Source: Comamonadaceae bacterium
GTDB taxonomy: Bacteria; Pseudomonadota; Gammaproteobacteria; Burkholderiales; Burkholderiaceae
NCBI GenBank assembly: GCA_947484245.1
Contig: CANKOT010000105.1
Span: forward strand, 1 to 7,712
Reading direction: 5' to 3'
DNA length: 7,712 nucleotides
Shown: positions 1-6,620 of the stretch, piece by piece
Layout of the letters: every line of letters starts with the position of its first letter
How positions within the stretch are numbered: the stretch's first letter is position 1
The notes under the pieces: model-generated
What the model was told of the DNA's origin: nothing
Seen by the model: only the letters and a program-made list of their open reading frames with translations
Databases searched by the model: none
Translations under genes and position numbers: made by a program

Positions 1-1831
1 ATTCCGCGGTTCTGGTTGGAACGTCATCAAGCTGTTATGGGGCAGCGAGTGGGACAAGCTCTTGGCTCGCGACAAAGACGGTGCCCTGCGCAAGATCATG
101 ATGGACACGTTGGACGGCGACTTCCAAGCTTTCAAAGCCAACGATGGTGCTTACGTTCGCAAACATTTCTTCGGTCGTGATCCACGCACCCTTGAGATGG
201 TGTCGCACATGAGTGACGACGAAATTTGGTCCCTAAAGCGCGGCGGTCATGACCCACAAAAGGTTTATGCGGCATATCACCAAGCGGTGAACACCAAAAA
301 TCAACCTACTGTGCTGCTAATCAAAACCGTCAAAGGTTTTGGCATGGGTAAAGTGGGTGAGGGCAAGAACAACGTTCACCAAACCAAGAAGCTTTCCGAC
401 GAAGATATTCGCTACATGCGAGATCGATTCAATATTCCTGTGCCAGACAGTGAGTTGGCCAATGTGCCTTTCTACAAGCCAGCGGACGACACGCCAGAAA
501 TGAAATACCTCCACGAGCGCCGCAAGGCCTTGGGCGGTTACTTGCCGCACCGTCGTACCAAAGCCGATGAAAGCTTTACGGTTCCTTCATTGGACGTGTT
601 CAAGTCTGTGATGGAGCCCACTGCTGAAGGCCGTGAAATTTCAACCACACAAGCTTATGTGCGTTTTCTCACGCAACTATTGCGTGACCAAGCCTTAGGT
701 CCACGCGTAGTGCCTATCTTGGTGGACGAAGCACGTACCTTTGGCATGGAAGGTTTGTTCCGCCAAGTCGGTATTTACAACCCTGCGGGTCAGCAATACA
801 CACCGGTCGACAAAGACCAAGTGATGTACTACAAAGAAGACAAAGCGGGTCAAATTTTGCAAGAGGGCATCAATGAAGCGGGCGGTATGTCAAGCTGGAT
901 TGCCGCAGCCACCAGCTACTCCACCAGCAATCGCATCATGGTGCCCTTCTATGTGTACTACTCCATGTTTGGTTTCCAGCGCATTGGTGATTTGGCTTGG
1001 GCGGCCGGCGACATGCAAGCACGTGGGTTCTTGTTAGGTGGCACCTCAGGTCGCACCACACTCAATGGAGAAGGCTTGCAGCATGAGGACGGTCACAGTC
1101 ATATTTTGGCGGGCACCATTCCAAACTGTATCAGCTACGACCCCACTTTTGCACACGAAGTAGGTGTCATCTTGCACCACGGCTTAAAACGCATGGTGGA
1201 AAAACAAGACAATGTTTACTACTACATCACCTTGCTGAATGAAAACTACCCCATGCCTGGTTTAACACCCGGTACGGAAGAGCAAATCATCAAGGGCATG
1301 TACTTGTGCAAGGCTGGTGGTAAAAACAAAACGCGCGTTCAACTCATGGGCTCTGGCACCATTCTGCGAGAGTCTTTGGCTGCGCAGGAGTTGCTCGCCA
1401 AGGACTGGGGCATTGCAGCCGATGTTTGGAGCTGCCCAAGTTTCAACGAACTGACACGCGACGGCCAAGACGTAGAGCGCTTCAACATGCTCCATCCCTT
1501 GGAAGTGCCGCGTGTGCCCTTTGTGGCACAGCAATTGGCCAAATACGATGGCCCTGTCATTGCATCCACCGACTACATGAAGAACTATGCAGAACAAATT
1601 CGCTCCTTCATTCCAAAAGGCCGCACGTTCAAAGTGTTGGGCACAGATGGCTTTGGACGAAGCGATTTCCGCAGCAAATTGCGTGAGCACTTTGAAATTA
1701 ATCGCCATTACATCGTTGTGGCTGCACTTAAAGCATTGAGCGAAGAGGGCGCCGTGCCAGTGGCCAAAGTCGCTGAGGCTTTGAAGCAATACGGCATCAA
1801 GACCGATAAGGTCAATCCTTTGTACGCTTGA
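1..1831 (+). CDS. aceE: Pyruvate dehydrogenase E1 component, homodimeric type (5'-truncated)
   Basis: This is the thiamine-diphosphate-dependent E1 of the pyruvate dehydrogenase complex. It decarboxylates pyruvate and reductively acetylates the lipoyl group of E2 in the cytoplasm. The reading frame is open from base 2 (it begins FRGSGWNVIK) to the TGA at 1829-1831, giving 609 residues; against the 887-residue E. coli AceE, about 280 N-terminal residues with the main ThDP/Mg motif lie off the window. The TTG at 62 is an internal Leu codon, not a start. Near-identity to AceE is visible throughout: EGKNNVHQ (fragment His126, apparently E. coli His407 of the inner active-site loop), DEARTFGMEGLFRQ, LQEGINE (fragment Glu288, apparently the Glu571 that activates the cofactor), GGTSGRTTLNGEG, LQHEDGHSH and the C-terminal VLGTDGFGRSD. 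No frameshift is seen. It is the first visible gene of an aceE-aceF-lpdA operon whose promoter lies upstream. The identification is secure. Confidence 0.98.
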   Translation, partial: FRGSGWNVIKLLWGSEWDKLLARDKDGALRKIMMDTLDGDFQAFKANDGAYVRKHFFGRDPRTLEMVSHMSDDEIWSLKRGGHDPQKVYAAYHQAVNTKNQPTVLLIKTVKGFGMGKVGEGKNNVHQTKKLSDEDIRYMRDRFNIPVPDSELANVPFYKPADDTPEMKYLHERRKALGGYLPHRRTKADESFTVPSLDVFKSVMEPTAEGREISTTQAYVRFLTQLLRDQALGPRVVPILVDEARTFGMEGLFRQVGIYNPAGQQYTPVDKDQVMYYKEDKAGQILQEGINEAGGMSSWIAAATSYSTSNRIMVPFYVYYSMFGFQRIGDLAWAAGDMQARGFLLGGTSGRTTLNGEGLQHEDGHSHILAGTIPNCISYDPTFAHEVGVILHHGLKRMVEKQDNVYYYITLLNENYPMPGLTPGTEEQIIKGMYLCKAGGKNKTRVQLMGSGTILRESLAAQELLAKDWGIAADVWSCPSFNELTRDGQDVERFNMLHPLEVPRVPFVAQQLAKYDGPVIASTDYMKNYAEQIRSFIPKGRTFKVLGTDGFGRSDFRSKLREHFEINRHYIVVAALKALSEEGAVPVAKVAEALKQYGIKTDKVNPLYA

Positions 1832-1841
1832 TAACTAGATT

Positions 1842-1847
1842 GGGAGA
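1842..1847 (+). promoter_or_regulatory. Ribosome binding site deciding the aceF start
   Basis: GGGAGA lies 7-8 nt before the ATG at 1855. This favours that ATG over the in-frame TTG at 1828, which overlaps the aceE stop. The ATG also begins the canonical lipoyl-domain sequence MALVEVKVPDIG, and the nine extra residues from the TTG resemble no family member. Confidence 0.85.
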
Positions 1848-1854
1848 CATATTT

Positions 1855-3216
1855 ATGGCATTGGTAGAAGTCAAAGTTCCAGACATCGGTGATTTCGATG
1901 AAGTCGCGGTCATTGAATTGATGGTCAAGGTGGGTGACACCATCAAGGCCGAGCAATCCTTGATGACCGTTGAGTCTGACAAAGCAGCGATGGAGATTCC
2001 ATCTTCAACAGCCGGCGTGGTGAAGGAACTGCGCGTGAAGCTGGGTGACAAGGTCAAAGAAGGCTCGGTGGTGTTGATGTTGGAAGCTGTTGCTGCTGCT
2101 GCTGCTGCTGCACCGCCCTCCACCCCAACCCCCACCCCCCCCGCTGAATCTCCAGTTGTCTCTGCACCAGTTGTGACTGCGTCAGTTCTTGCTGCCCCTT
2201 CTGTTTCTGAACTTGCGGTTGCTGTGCCTGTAGCTGCTTCAATGAGTGCTTTAGTTCCTGCGCACAGCCCCGGCGCTCCTGCGCTTGGGCTGCCTCATGC
2301 ATCACCTTCAGTTCGCAAATTTGCGCGTGAATTGGGTGTGCCCTTGGCAGAAGTCAAAGGCAACGGCCCCAAAGGGCGTATCTCACAAGACGACGTTCAA
2401 GCTTTTACAAAAGCTGTGATGGCGGGTGCCACCCAGACCCAAGCGCAAGCGGCAAAAGCGCCTGCTGGTGGTGATGGCGCGACACTGGGTTTAATTCCTT
2501 GGCCCAAGGTTGACTTCGCTAAGTTCGGTCCCATTGAGCGCAAAGAAATGGGTCGCATCAAGAAGATCAGCGGCGCCAATTTGCTGCGCAACGCCATCAT
2601 GATTCCTGCAGTGACCAACCATGATGATGCCGATATCACTGAGTTGGAAGCCTTTCGTGTGTCAACCAACAAAGAGAATGAAAAGTCTGGCGTGAAGGTC
2701 ACCATGCTAGCTTTCTTGATCAAGGCTTGTGTGGCTGCATTGAAAAAATACCCAGAGTTCAACAGCTCTTTGGATGGCGATGCCATCGTCTACAAAAACT
2801 ATTGGCACATTGGTTTTGCCGCCGACACTCCCAATGGTTTGATGGTGCCCGTCATCAGAGATGCTGATTCAAAAGGCATCTTGCAAATCAGCCAGGAAAT
2901 GGGCGAGTTGGCGAAGAAGGCTCGCGACGGCAAGTTAAGCCCTGCAGAAATGACGGGCGCTACCTTCACGATCTCCAGTTTGGGAGGCATTGGTGGCAAA
3001 TATTTCACGCCCATTATCAATGCGCCGGAGGTGGCCATCTTGGGTGTTTGCAAGAGCACGCATGAACCTGTGTGGGATGGCAAACAATTTGTCCCACGTT
3101 TGATGCTTCCTTTGTCCTTGACATGGGACCACCGCGTGATCGATGGTGCTGCCGCGGCACGCTTCAACGCGTTCTTGGGTCAAATCCTTGGCGACTTCCG
3201 CCGTGTACTCCTCTAA
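1855..3216 (+). CDS. aceF: Dihydrolipoyllysine-residue acetyltransferase, E2 of pyruvate dehydrogenase
   Basis: This is the E2 core of the pyruvate dehydrogenase complex. It takes the acetyl group from E1 on a swinging lipoyl arm and passes it to CoA. The 453-residue protein has a single lipoyl domain (about 1-77, lipoyl Lys43 in VESDKA), an Ala/Pro/Ser-rich flexible linker (about 78-147), a peripheral subunit-binding domain (about 148-185, starting HASPSVRKFAR) that holds E1 or E3, a second linker (about 190-215), and the catalytic domain to the C-terminus. The active-site DHRVIDG is present with His426 and Asp430, and the protein ends in the usual DFRRVLL-type tail. E. coli AceF has three lipoyl domains, so this is a short form. 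The gene follows aceE by 23 bp and precedes lpdA by 33 bp, so it is co-transcribed. The start is set by GGGAGA upstream. The linker is encoded by slippage-prone GCT and C runs. Confidence 0.97.
   Translation: MALVEVKVPDIGDFDEVAVIELMVKVGDTIKAEQSLMTVESDKAAMEIPSSTAGVVKELRVKLGDKVKEGSVVLMLEAVAAAAAAAPPSTPTPTPPAESPVVSAPVVTASVLAAPSVSELAVAVPVAASMSALVPAHSPGAPALGLPHASPSVRKFARELGVPLAEVKGNGPKGRISQDDVQAFTKAVMAGATQTQAQAAKAPAGGDGATLGLIPWPKVDFAKFGPIERKEMGRIKKISGANLLRNAIMIPAVTNHDDADITELEAFRVSTNKENEKSGVKVTMLAFLIKACVAALKKYPEFNSSLDGDAIVYKNYWHIGFAADTPNGLMVPVIRDADSKGILQISQEMGELAKKARDGKLSPAEMTGATFTISSLGGIGGKYFTPIINAPEVAILGVCKSTHEPVWDGKQFVPRLMLPLSLTWDHRVIDGAAAARFNAFLGQILGDFRRVLL
2086..2142 (+). repeat. GCT trinucleotide run followed by C-rich tract with a C8 homopolymer in the aceF linker
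   Basis: Six uninterrupted GCT codons (2092-2109) are flanked by GCT GTT and GCA. A C-rich Pro/Thr stretch follows, ending in eight consecutive C (2135-2142). The encoded residues are about AceF 78-96: a poly-Ala run, then Pro/Ser/Thr. This is a mobile interdomain linker, so in-frame changes in the GCT run should be tolerated, while a slip in C8 would truncate E2. The frame is intact as given. Confidence 0.85.
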
Positions 3217-3249
3217 CCAATTGCGCTGTCCTCAACTGATTGAAAAACT

Positions 3250-5106
3250 ATGGCATTGATTGAAATTAAAGTTCCAGACATCGGCGACTTCGACGAAGTG
3301 GCAGTCATTGAGTTGCTGGTCAAAGCTGGCGACGTGGTGAAGGCTGAACAAAGTTTGATCACCGTAGAGTCTGACAAAGCTTCCATGGAAATTCCTTGCT
3401 CACATGCGGGCGTGGTGAAAGAGCTCAAAGTGAAGTTGGGCGACAAAGTGAAGCAAGGCTCTTTGGTTTTGATGTTGGAAGGCAAGGCCACTGCTTCCGA
3501 TGTCACACCGGACTCACCAGTTACATCCTCTACAGCTCAAGCTAGCGTACCTGTTGCAGCGCCTTCCTCAGCGCCTGTTACCGTCGCAGTCAACATTCCA
3601 AACGCAGCGTCTTACAGCGGCACAGTCGACATTGAATGCGATTTGTTGGTTCTAGGCGCGGGCCCGGGCGGTTACTCCGCTGCTTTCCGAGCCGCTGACC
3701 TAGGCCTCAAGGTTGTGATCATTGAGCGCTATGCCACCTTGGGTGGTGTGTGTTTGAACGTGGGTTGCATTCCTTCCAAGGCCCTGTTGCACGTGGCAGC
3801 TGTCATGGACGAAGTGAGCCACATGGCCGATTTGGGCATTGACTTTGGCGCACCCAAAGTTGACATTGGAAAATTGCGCACGCACAAAGAAAAAGTCATC
3901 GGCAAACTCACCGGAGGTTTGGCCGCCATGGCCAAGATGCGCAAGGTCACCACTGTTCGCGGTGTGGGTGAATTCCTGAGTGCCAACCATGTGCTTGTTG
4001 AAGAAACCACTGGCACGGGTCAAGAAAAAACGGGCGTGAAGAAAGTCATTGCTTTCAAAAATTGCATCATTGCGGCCGGTAGCCAAGCCGTTCGCTTGCC
4101 CTTCATGCCCAACGATCCTCGCGTGGTCGACAGCACTGGCGCATTGGCTTTGAATGAAGTGCCTAAGCGCATGCTTATTTTGGGTGGCGGCATCATTGGT
4201 TTGGAGATGGGAACCGTTTACAGCACACTGGGCGCTCGCCTGGACGTGGTTGAAATGATGGACGGTTTGATGCAAGGTGCAGATCGCGATTTGGTCAAAG
4301 TCTGGCAAAAAATGAATGCACATCGTTTTGACAACATCATGCTCAAAACAAAAACCGTAGGTGCCAAAGCCACCCAGGCTGGCATTGAGGTCACTTTTGA
4401 ATCGGCGGAGGAGGGCGTTGCTGCCGCTGCGCCGCAGATATACGACTTGGTATTGCAAGCTGTAGGACGCACACCCAACGGCAAGAAGATTGCCGCCGAG
4501 AAAGCAGGCGTGAGTGTGACCGATCGGGGATTCATTCCCGTCGATATTCAGATGCGCACCAATGTACCGCACATCTTTGCCATCGGCGACATCGTTGGGC
4601 AACCCATGTTGGCGCACAAGGCTGTTCACGAAGCTCACGTGGCTGCCGAAGTCATTGCCGGTGAAATTCAAGGCAACAAAGAATTGGCTGCCAGTGCATT
4701 CAATGCGCGCGTCATTCCCAGCGTGGCTTACACCGATCCAGAAGTGGCTTGGGTGGGACTTACGGAAGATCAAGCCAAGGCGCAGGGCATCAAGATCAAA
4801 AAGGGCTTGTTCCCATGGACGGCTTCAGGCCGCGCCATTGCCAACGGCCGTGATGAAGGCGTGACCAAGTTGCTGTTCGATGATTCACCCGAGGCCCATG
4901 GCCACGGCAAAATCTTGGGCGGTGGCATGGTGGGCACGCATGCGGGCGACATGATTGGTGAAGTGGCCTTGGCCATTGAAATGGGCGCCGATGCCATTGA
5001 CATAGGCAAGACCATTCACCCACACCCCACTTTGGGTGAAAGTATTGGCATGGCCGCTGAGGTGGCGCATGGCAGCTGCACAGACTTGCCACCTGCAAAG
5101 AAATGA
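3250..5106 (+). CDS. lpdA: Dihydrolipoyl dehydrogenase (E3) with N-terminal lipoyl domain
   Basis: This is the FAD-dependent E3 that reoxidises dihydrolipoamide on E2 and reduces NAD+. The 618-residue protein is about 140 residues longer than the usual 470-480, because a lipoyl domain (about 1-77, lipoyl Lys43) and a Pro/Ala/Ser linker (about 78-125) precede the flavoprotein. Visible motifs are the FAD-binding GAGPGG (136-141), redox disulfide Cys168/Cys173 in CLNVGC, the NAD-binding GGGIIG (312-317), the second FAD motif IFAIGD, and the catalytic His592/Glu597 pair in HPTLGES. This fused architecture is known for PDH-dedicated E3 in Neisseria and many beta-proteobacteria. The ATG at 3250 begins the conserved [12 protein letters not shown]. 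No clear Shine-Dalgarno sequence is present (only TGATTGAAAAACT), so translation may depend on coupling to aceF, 33 bp upstream. It is the last gene of the operon, followed by a strong hairpin. Confidence 0.97.
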   Translation: MALIEIKVPDIGDFDEVAVIELLVKAGDVVKAEQSLITVESDKASMEIPCSHAGVVKELKVKLGDKVKQGSLVLMLEGKATASDVTPDSPVTSSTAQASVPVAAPSSAPVTVAVNIPNAASYSGTVDIECDLLVLGAGPGGYSAAFRAADLGLKVVIIERYATLGGVCLNVGCIPSKALLHVAAVMDEVSHMADLGIDFGAPKVDIGKLRTHKEKVIGKLTGGLAAMAKMRKVTTVRGVGEFLSANHVLVEETTGTGQEKTGVKKVIAFKNCIIAAGSQAVRLPFMPNDPRVVDSTGALALNEVPKRMLILGGGIIGLEMGTVYSTLGARLDVVEMMDGLMQGADRDLVKVWQKMNAHRFDNIMLKTKTVGAKATQAGIEVTFESAEEGVAAAAPQIYDLVLQAVGRTPNGKKIAAEKAGVSVTDRGFIPVDIQMRTNVPHIFAIGDIVGQPMLAHKAVHEAHVAAEVIAGEIQGNKELAASAFNARVIPSVAYTDPEVAWVGLTEDQAKAQGIKIKKGLFPWTASGRAIANGRDEGVTKLLFDDSPEAHGHGKILGGGMVGTHAGDMIGEVALAIEMGADAIDIGKTIHPHPTLGESIGMAAEVAHGSCTDLPPAKK

Positions 5107-5120
5107 TCGTGCACAGTCAG

Positions 5121-5155
5121 TCATGAAAAACCGCCTGCGGGCGGTTTTTTCATGA
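5121..5155. terminator. Bidirectional rho-independent terminator between lpdA and the convergent peptidase gene
   Basis: The stem is CCGCC (5131-5135) and GGCGG (5140-5144) with a TGCG loop, extended by A5/T6 tracts and then by TCATG/CATGA outer arms. This makes a nearly perfect inverted repeat with one extra T on the right. On the + strand the hairpin is followed by T6, and on the - strand by T5. It starts 14 bp after the lpdA stop and ends 11 bp from the stop of the convergent gene, so it can serve both. Confidence 0.93.
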
Positions 5156-5166
5156 CACCGATGAAT

Positions 5167-5778
5167 TTAATTTTGCAGCGGCTCTGCTTGGAGTTTTTCG
5201 CTTTGAACTCTTCGTGCGCCATTGAATCTTTTTTGCCAATAGGCCTCCCGCATGTCGTCCACCCGCACGGACTTACCTGGCCTGGGTGCGTGAATGAATT
5301 TGCCGTCACCCACATAAATACCCACGTGGCTGAAGGTTCGCTTTAGAGTGTTAAAGAAAACCAAGTCGCCTGGCTTGAGTTCGCTGCGATTGATCTCTTC
5401 TGTGACTTTGGCTTGCTCCTCAGCCCTTCGGGGCAATACCAAGCCCACAGACTTTTCATACATGTGACGCACAAAGCCGCTGCAATCAAAGCCTTTTTCT
5501 TCGCTGTTGCCACCCCTTTTATAGGGCACTCCCAGAAGCCCCATGGCTTGAATCACCAGCTCAGAGGCCTTGCCGCCAAAGGTATTGCGAGCCGATTGCA
5601 GGGGGCCACTGAGCTGGTTGCTGATTTGTTGCGTGAGTTGATCGGTCATTTGATTGACCAAGCCGCGCTCTTTGAGCATGCGCTCAAGGTCGTCCTCAAC
5701 GGGCACTGCCATGGATGCCGTTGTTAGAAATACCAGTCCACATAGAATCAAGCGCATAAGTTGGCAGTTTAATGCCAT
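5167..5778 (-). CDS. Exported NlpC/P60 (C40) family cysteine peptidase
   Basis: This is a probable peptidoglycan endopeptidase that cuts stem-peptide bonds in the periplasm. The 203-residue form has an N-terminal hydrophobic signal segment (about 8-24, likely cleavage after ASMA), a polar Gln/Leu-rich, probably helical region (about 28-62), and an NlpC/P60 domain (about 70-190). The catalytic residues are seen as Cys99 in FDCSGF, His151 in FSHVGIYVG and His163 in FIHAPR, with GDLVFF between them. There is no lipobox (LILC lacks a small residue before Cys), so it is probably soluble rather than a lipoprotein. The start is uncertain. The ATG at 5778 has AGGAG directly abutting it, and the ATG at 5757 (residue 8) gives a cleaner signal peptide but has no ribosome site. 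It stands alone, convergent with lpdA and divergent from the hydrolase gene. The precise substrate is unknown. Confidence 0.9.
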   Translation of the reverse strand: MALNCQLMRLILCGLVFLTTASMAVPVEDDLERMLKERGLVNQMTDQLTQQISNQLSGPLQSARNTFGGKASELVIQAMGLLGVPYKRGGNSEEKGFDCSGFVRHMYEKSVGLVLPRRAEEQAKVTEEINRSELKPGDLVFFNTLKRTFSHVGIYVGDGKFIHAPRPGKSVRVDDMREAYWQKRFNGARRVQSEKLQAEPLQN

Positions 5779-5852
5779 CTCCTCTTGGTTGATACCCCGA
5801 ATTTGAGCGCTTATCCCCGAGAATCATGAATACTTAGTTCCAAGGTTTGAAA
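5779..5852. promoter_or_regulatory. Divergent intergenic region with a tandem CCCCGA motif
   Basis: This 74-bp spacer must hold the promoters for the minus-strand peptidase and the plus-strand hydrolase. CCCCGA occurs at 5795-5800 and again at 5815-5820, exactly 20 bp apart, each preceded by an AT-rich triplet (ATA or TAT). A weak + strand pair TTGAGC (5803-5808) and ATGAAT (5826-5831) has 17-bp spacing but a poor -10 match. No convincing minus-strand promoter was found. AAGG at 5842-5845 is the ribosome site for the ATG at 5853. Confidence 0.35.
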
Positions 5853-6464
5853 ATGTTGCTTGAAGTTGAATCCTCACAATTGGTTCTGGTCGATTACCAG
5901 CAAAAACTGATGCCTGCCATGAAAGATGCCCAAACAGTTTGGCAGCGGGCAGAGGTGTTGGCGCGCACCGCTAAATTGCTCAATGTTCCCGTGTGGGCCA
6001 CCGAGCAGAACCCCTCTGGTTTGGGTGAAACCTCCCCAGAAATTCGTCAACATTGCCAACGTGTGCTGGCCAAAATGGCATTCAGTGGCGTGGAGGAGGG
6101 CTTGGGGGAATGGTTAAGCCCACCTGTTCCTGTTGCACCGAAGGGCAACGCACGCAGTTTGCCCCGACATTTGCAGAAACCATCCGAACCTGAAGGCGGA
6201 CCTTCAGTGGTCATTGCCGGCTGTGAAGCACACGTTTGCCTGCTGCAAACGGCGTTGGATTTGTTGGAGGACGAGTTTGAAGTCTGGGTGGTGACGGATG
6301 CTTGTGCTTCCCGCACCGACCGAGATCGAGATGCCGCCTTTGATCGCTTGGCCGGGGCGGGGGCTGAACTTTTAACCACCGAAATGGTGTTGTTTGAATG
6401 GCTTCGTTCTGCAGAAAATCCCAATTTCAAGGAAGTCCAGGCTTGGATCAAAGCCTTGGTTTAA
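5853..6464 (+). CDS. Isochorismatase-family cysteine hydrolase
   Basis: This is a 203-residue single-domain member of the isochorismatase-like (cysteine hydrolase) superfamily, probably cytoplasmic. The expected triad is visible: Asp14 in LVLVDYQ, Lys74 in LAKMAFSG and Cys129 in GCEAHVCLLQT. Conserved ATEQNP and VVTDAC segments and the late FEWL motif also fit. The family includes isochorismatases, nicotinamidases and many members of unknown substrate, and nothing here fixes the substrate. The Lys-to-Cys distance (55 residues) is longer than in compact members such as YcaC because of a polar, Pro-rich insertion at about 87-116 containing GNARSLPRHLQKP. The ATG at 5853 is preferred over the TTG at 5847 because AAGG (5842-5845) lies 7 nt upstream of the ATG. 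It is divergent from the peptidase gene and is followed by a probable terminator, so it appears monocistronic. Confidence 0.88.
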   Translation: MLLEVESSQLVLVDYQQKLMPAMKDAQTVWQRAEVLARTAKLLNVPVWATEQNPSGLGETSPEIRQHCQRVLAKMAFSGVEEGLGEWLSPPVPVAPKGNARSLPRHLQKPSEPEGGPSVVIAGCEAHVCLLQTALDLLEDEFEVWVVTDACASRTDRDRDAAFDRLAGAGAELLTTEMVLFEWLRSAENPNFKEVQAWIKALV

Positions 6465-6499
6465 GGTGCTTTCGGGGGTGCTCTGGCTCCGAGAGTCAG

Positions 6500-6589
6500 T
6501 TTGCAGCAAGTCCCTCATGAATAATTATGAATTCAGAAGGCGAGCTCGGCTAAGCTGAGTTTTTGCAAATAGTTACAATTTTTTGCAGT
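6500..6589 (+). promoter_or_regulatory. Three TTTGCA motifs upstream of prpE, one a perfect TTTGCAAA palindrome (candidate operator)
   Basis: TTTGCAGC lies at 6500-6507, TTTGCAAA at 6562-6569 and TTTGCAGT at 6582-6589. The last two are exactly 20 bp apart, which puts them on the same face of the helix. TTTGCAAA is the known recognition core of ScfR-type acyl-CoA responsive regulators such as PccR and mycobacterial PrpR, which control propionate genes. Use of this site here is inferred. TACAAT (6574-6579) between the two proximal copies resembles a -10 box but has no good -35 partner. The palindrome overlaps the T tract of the preceding terminator. Confidence 0.4.
6541..6564 (+). terminator. 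Probable rho-independent terminator after the hydrolase gene
   Basis: CTCGGC (6545-6550), loop TAA, GCTGAG (6554-6559) forms a six-pair stem with one G-U pair, followed directly by T5 (6560-6564). The stem can extend a little using weak pairs. It sits about 80 bp after the hydrolase stop and 56 bp before prpE, which suggests prpE has its own promoter. It could instead act as an element in a prpE leader. Confidence 0.5.
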
Positions 6590-6610
6590 TCATTGTGTGA
6601 GAGCGGCGAC

Positions 6611-6616
6611 AGGAGA
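6611..6616 (+). promoter_or_regulatory. Ribosome binding site of prpE
   Basis: AGGAGA ends 4 nt before the ATG at 6621, a strong match that fixes the prpE start. Confidence 0.9.
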
Positions 6617-6620
6617 CACC

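Noticed and set aside
62..64. TTG as a start codon for a shorter aceE
   Set aside because: The same frame continues upstream to base 2 with conserved AceE sequence, so the gene is simply cut by the window edge.
1262..1789. Minus-strand open frame (175 codons) opposite aceE
   Set aside because: It is antisense to highly conserved AceE sequence and has no recognisable domain or convincing ribosome site.
1828..1830. TTG start for aceF overlapping the aceE stop
   Set aside because: The ATG at 1855 has a good ribosome site and starts the conserved lipoyl domain. The nine extra residues have no support.
2054..2305. Minus-strand open frame with a poly-Gln run
   Set aside because: The poly-Gln is the antisense reading of the GCT-coded Ala run in the aceF linker, so it is not a separate gene.
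3700..4773. Long minus-strand open frame (357 codons) opposite lpdA
   Set aside because: It lies fully inside lpdA, whose frame encodes every E3 motif. Its product is His/Asn/Phe-rich with no recognisable domain, typical of the antisense shadow of a codon-biased gene.
6481..6495. CTCT...AGAG inverted repeat just after the hydrolase gene as a terminator
   Set aside because: Only four base pairs form and no T tract follows. The hairpin at 6545-6564 is a better candidate.
6574..6579. TACAAT as the prpE -10 promoter box
   Set aside because: It matches TATAAT at five of six positions, but no acceptable -35 hexamer lies 16-18 bp upstream, so I do not call it as a promoter on its own.
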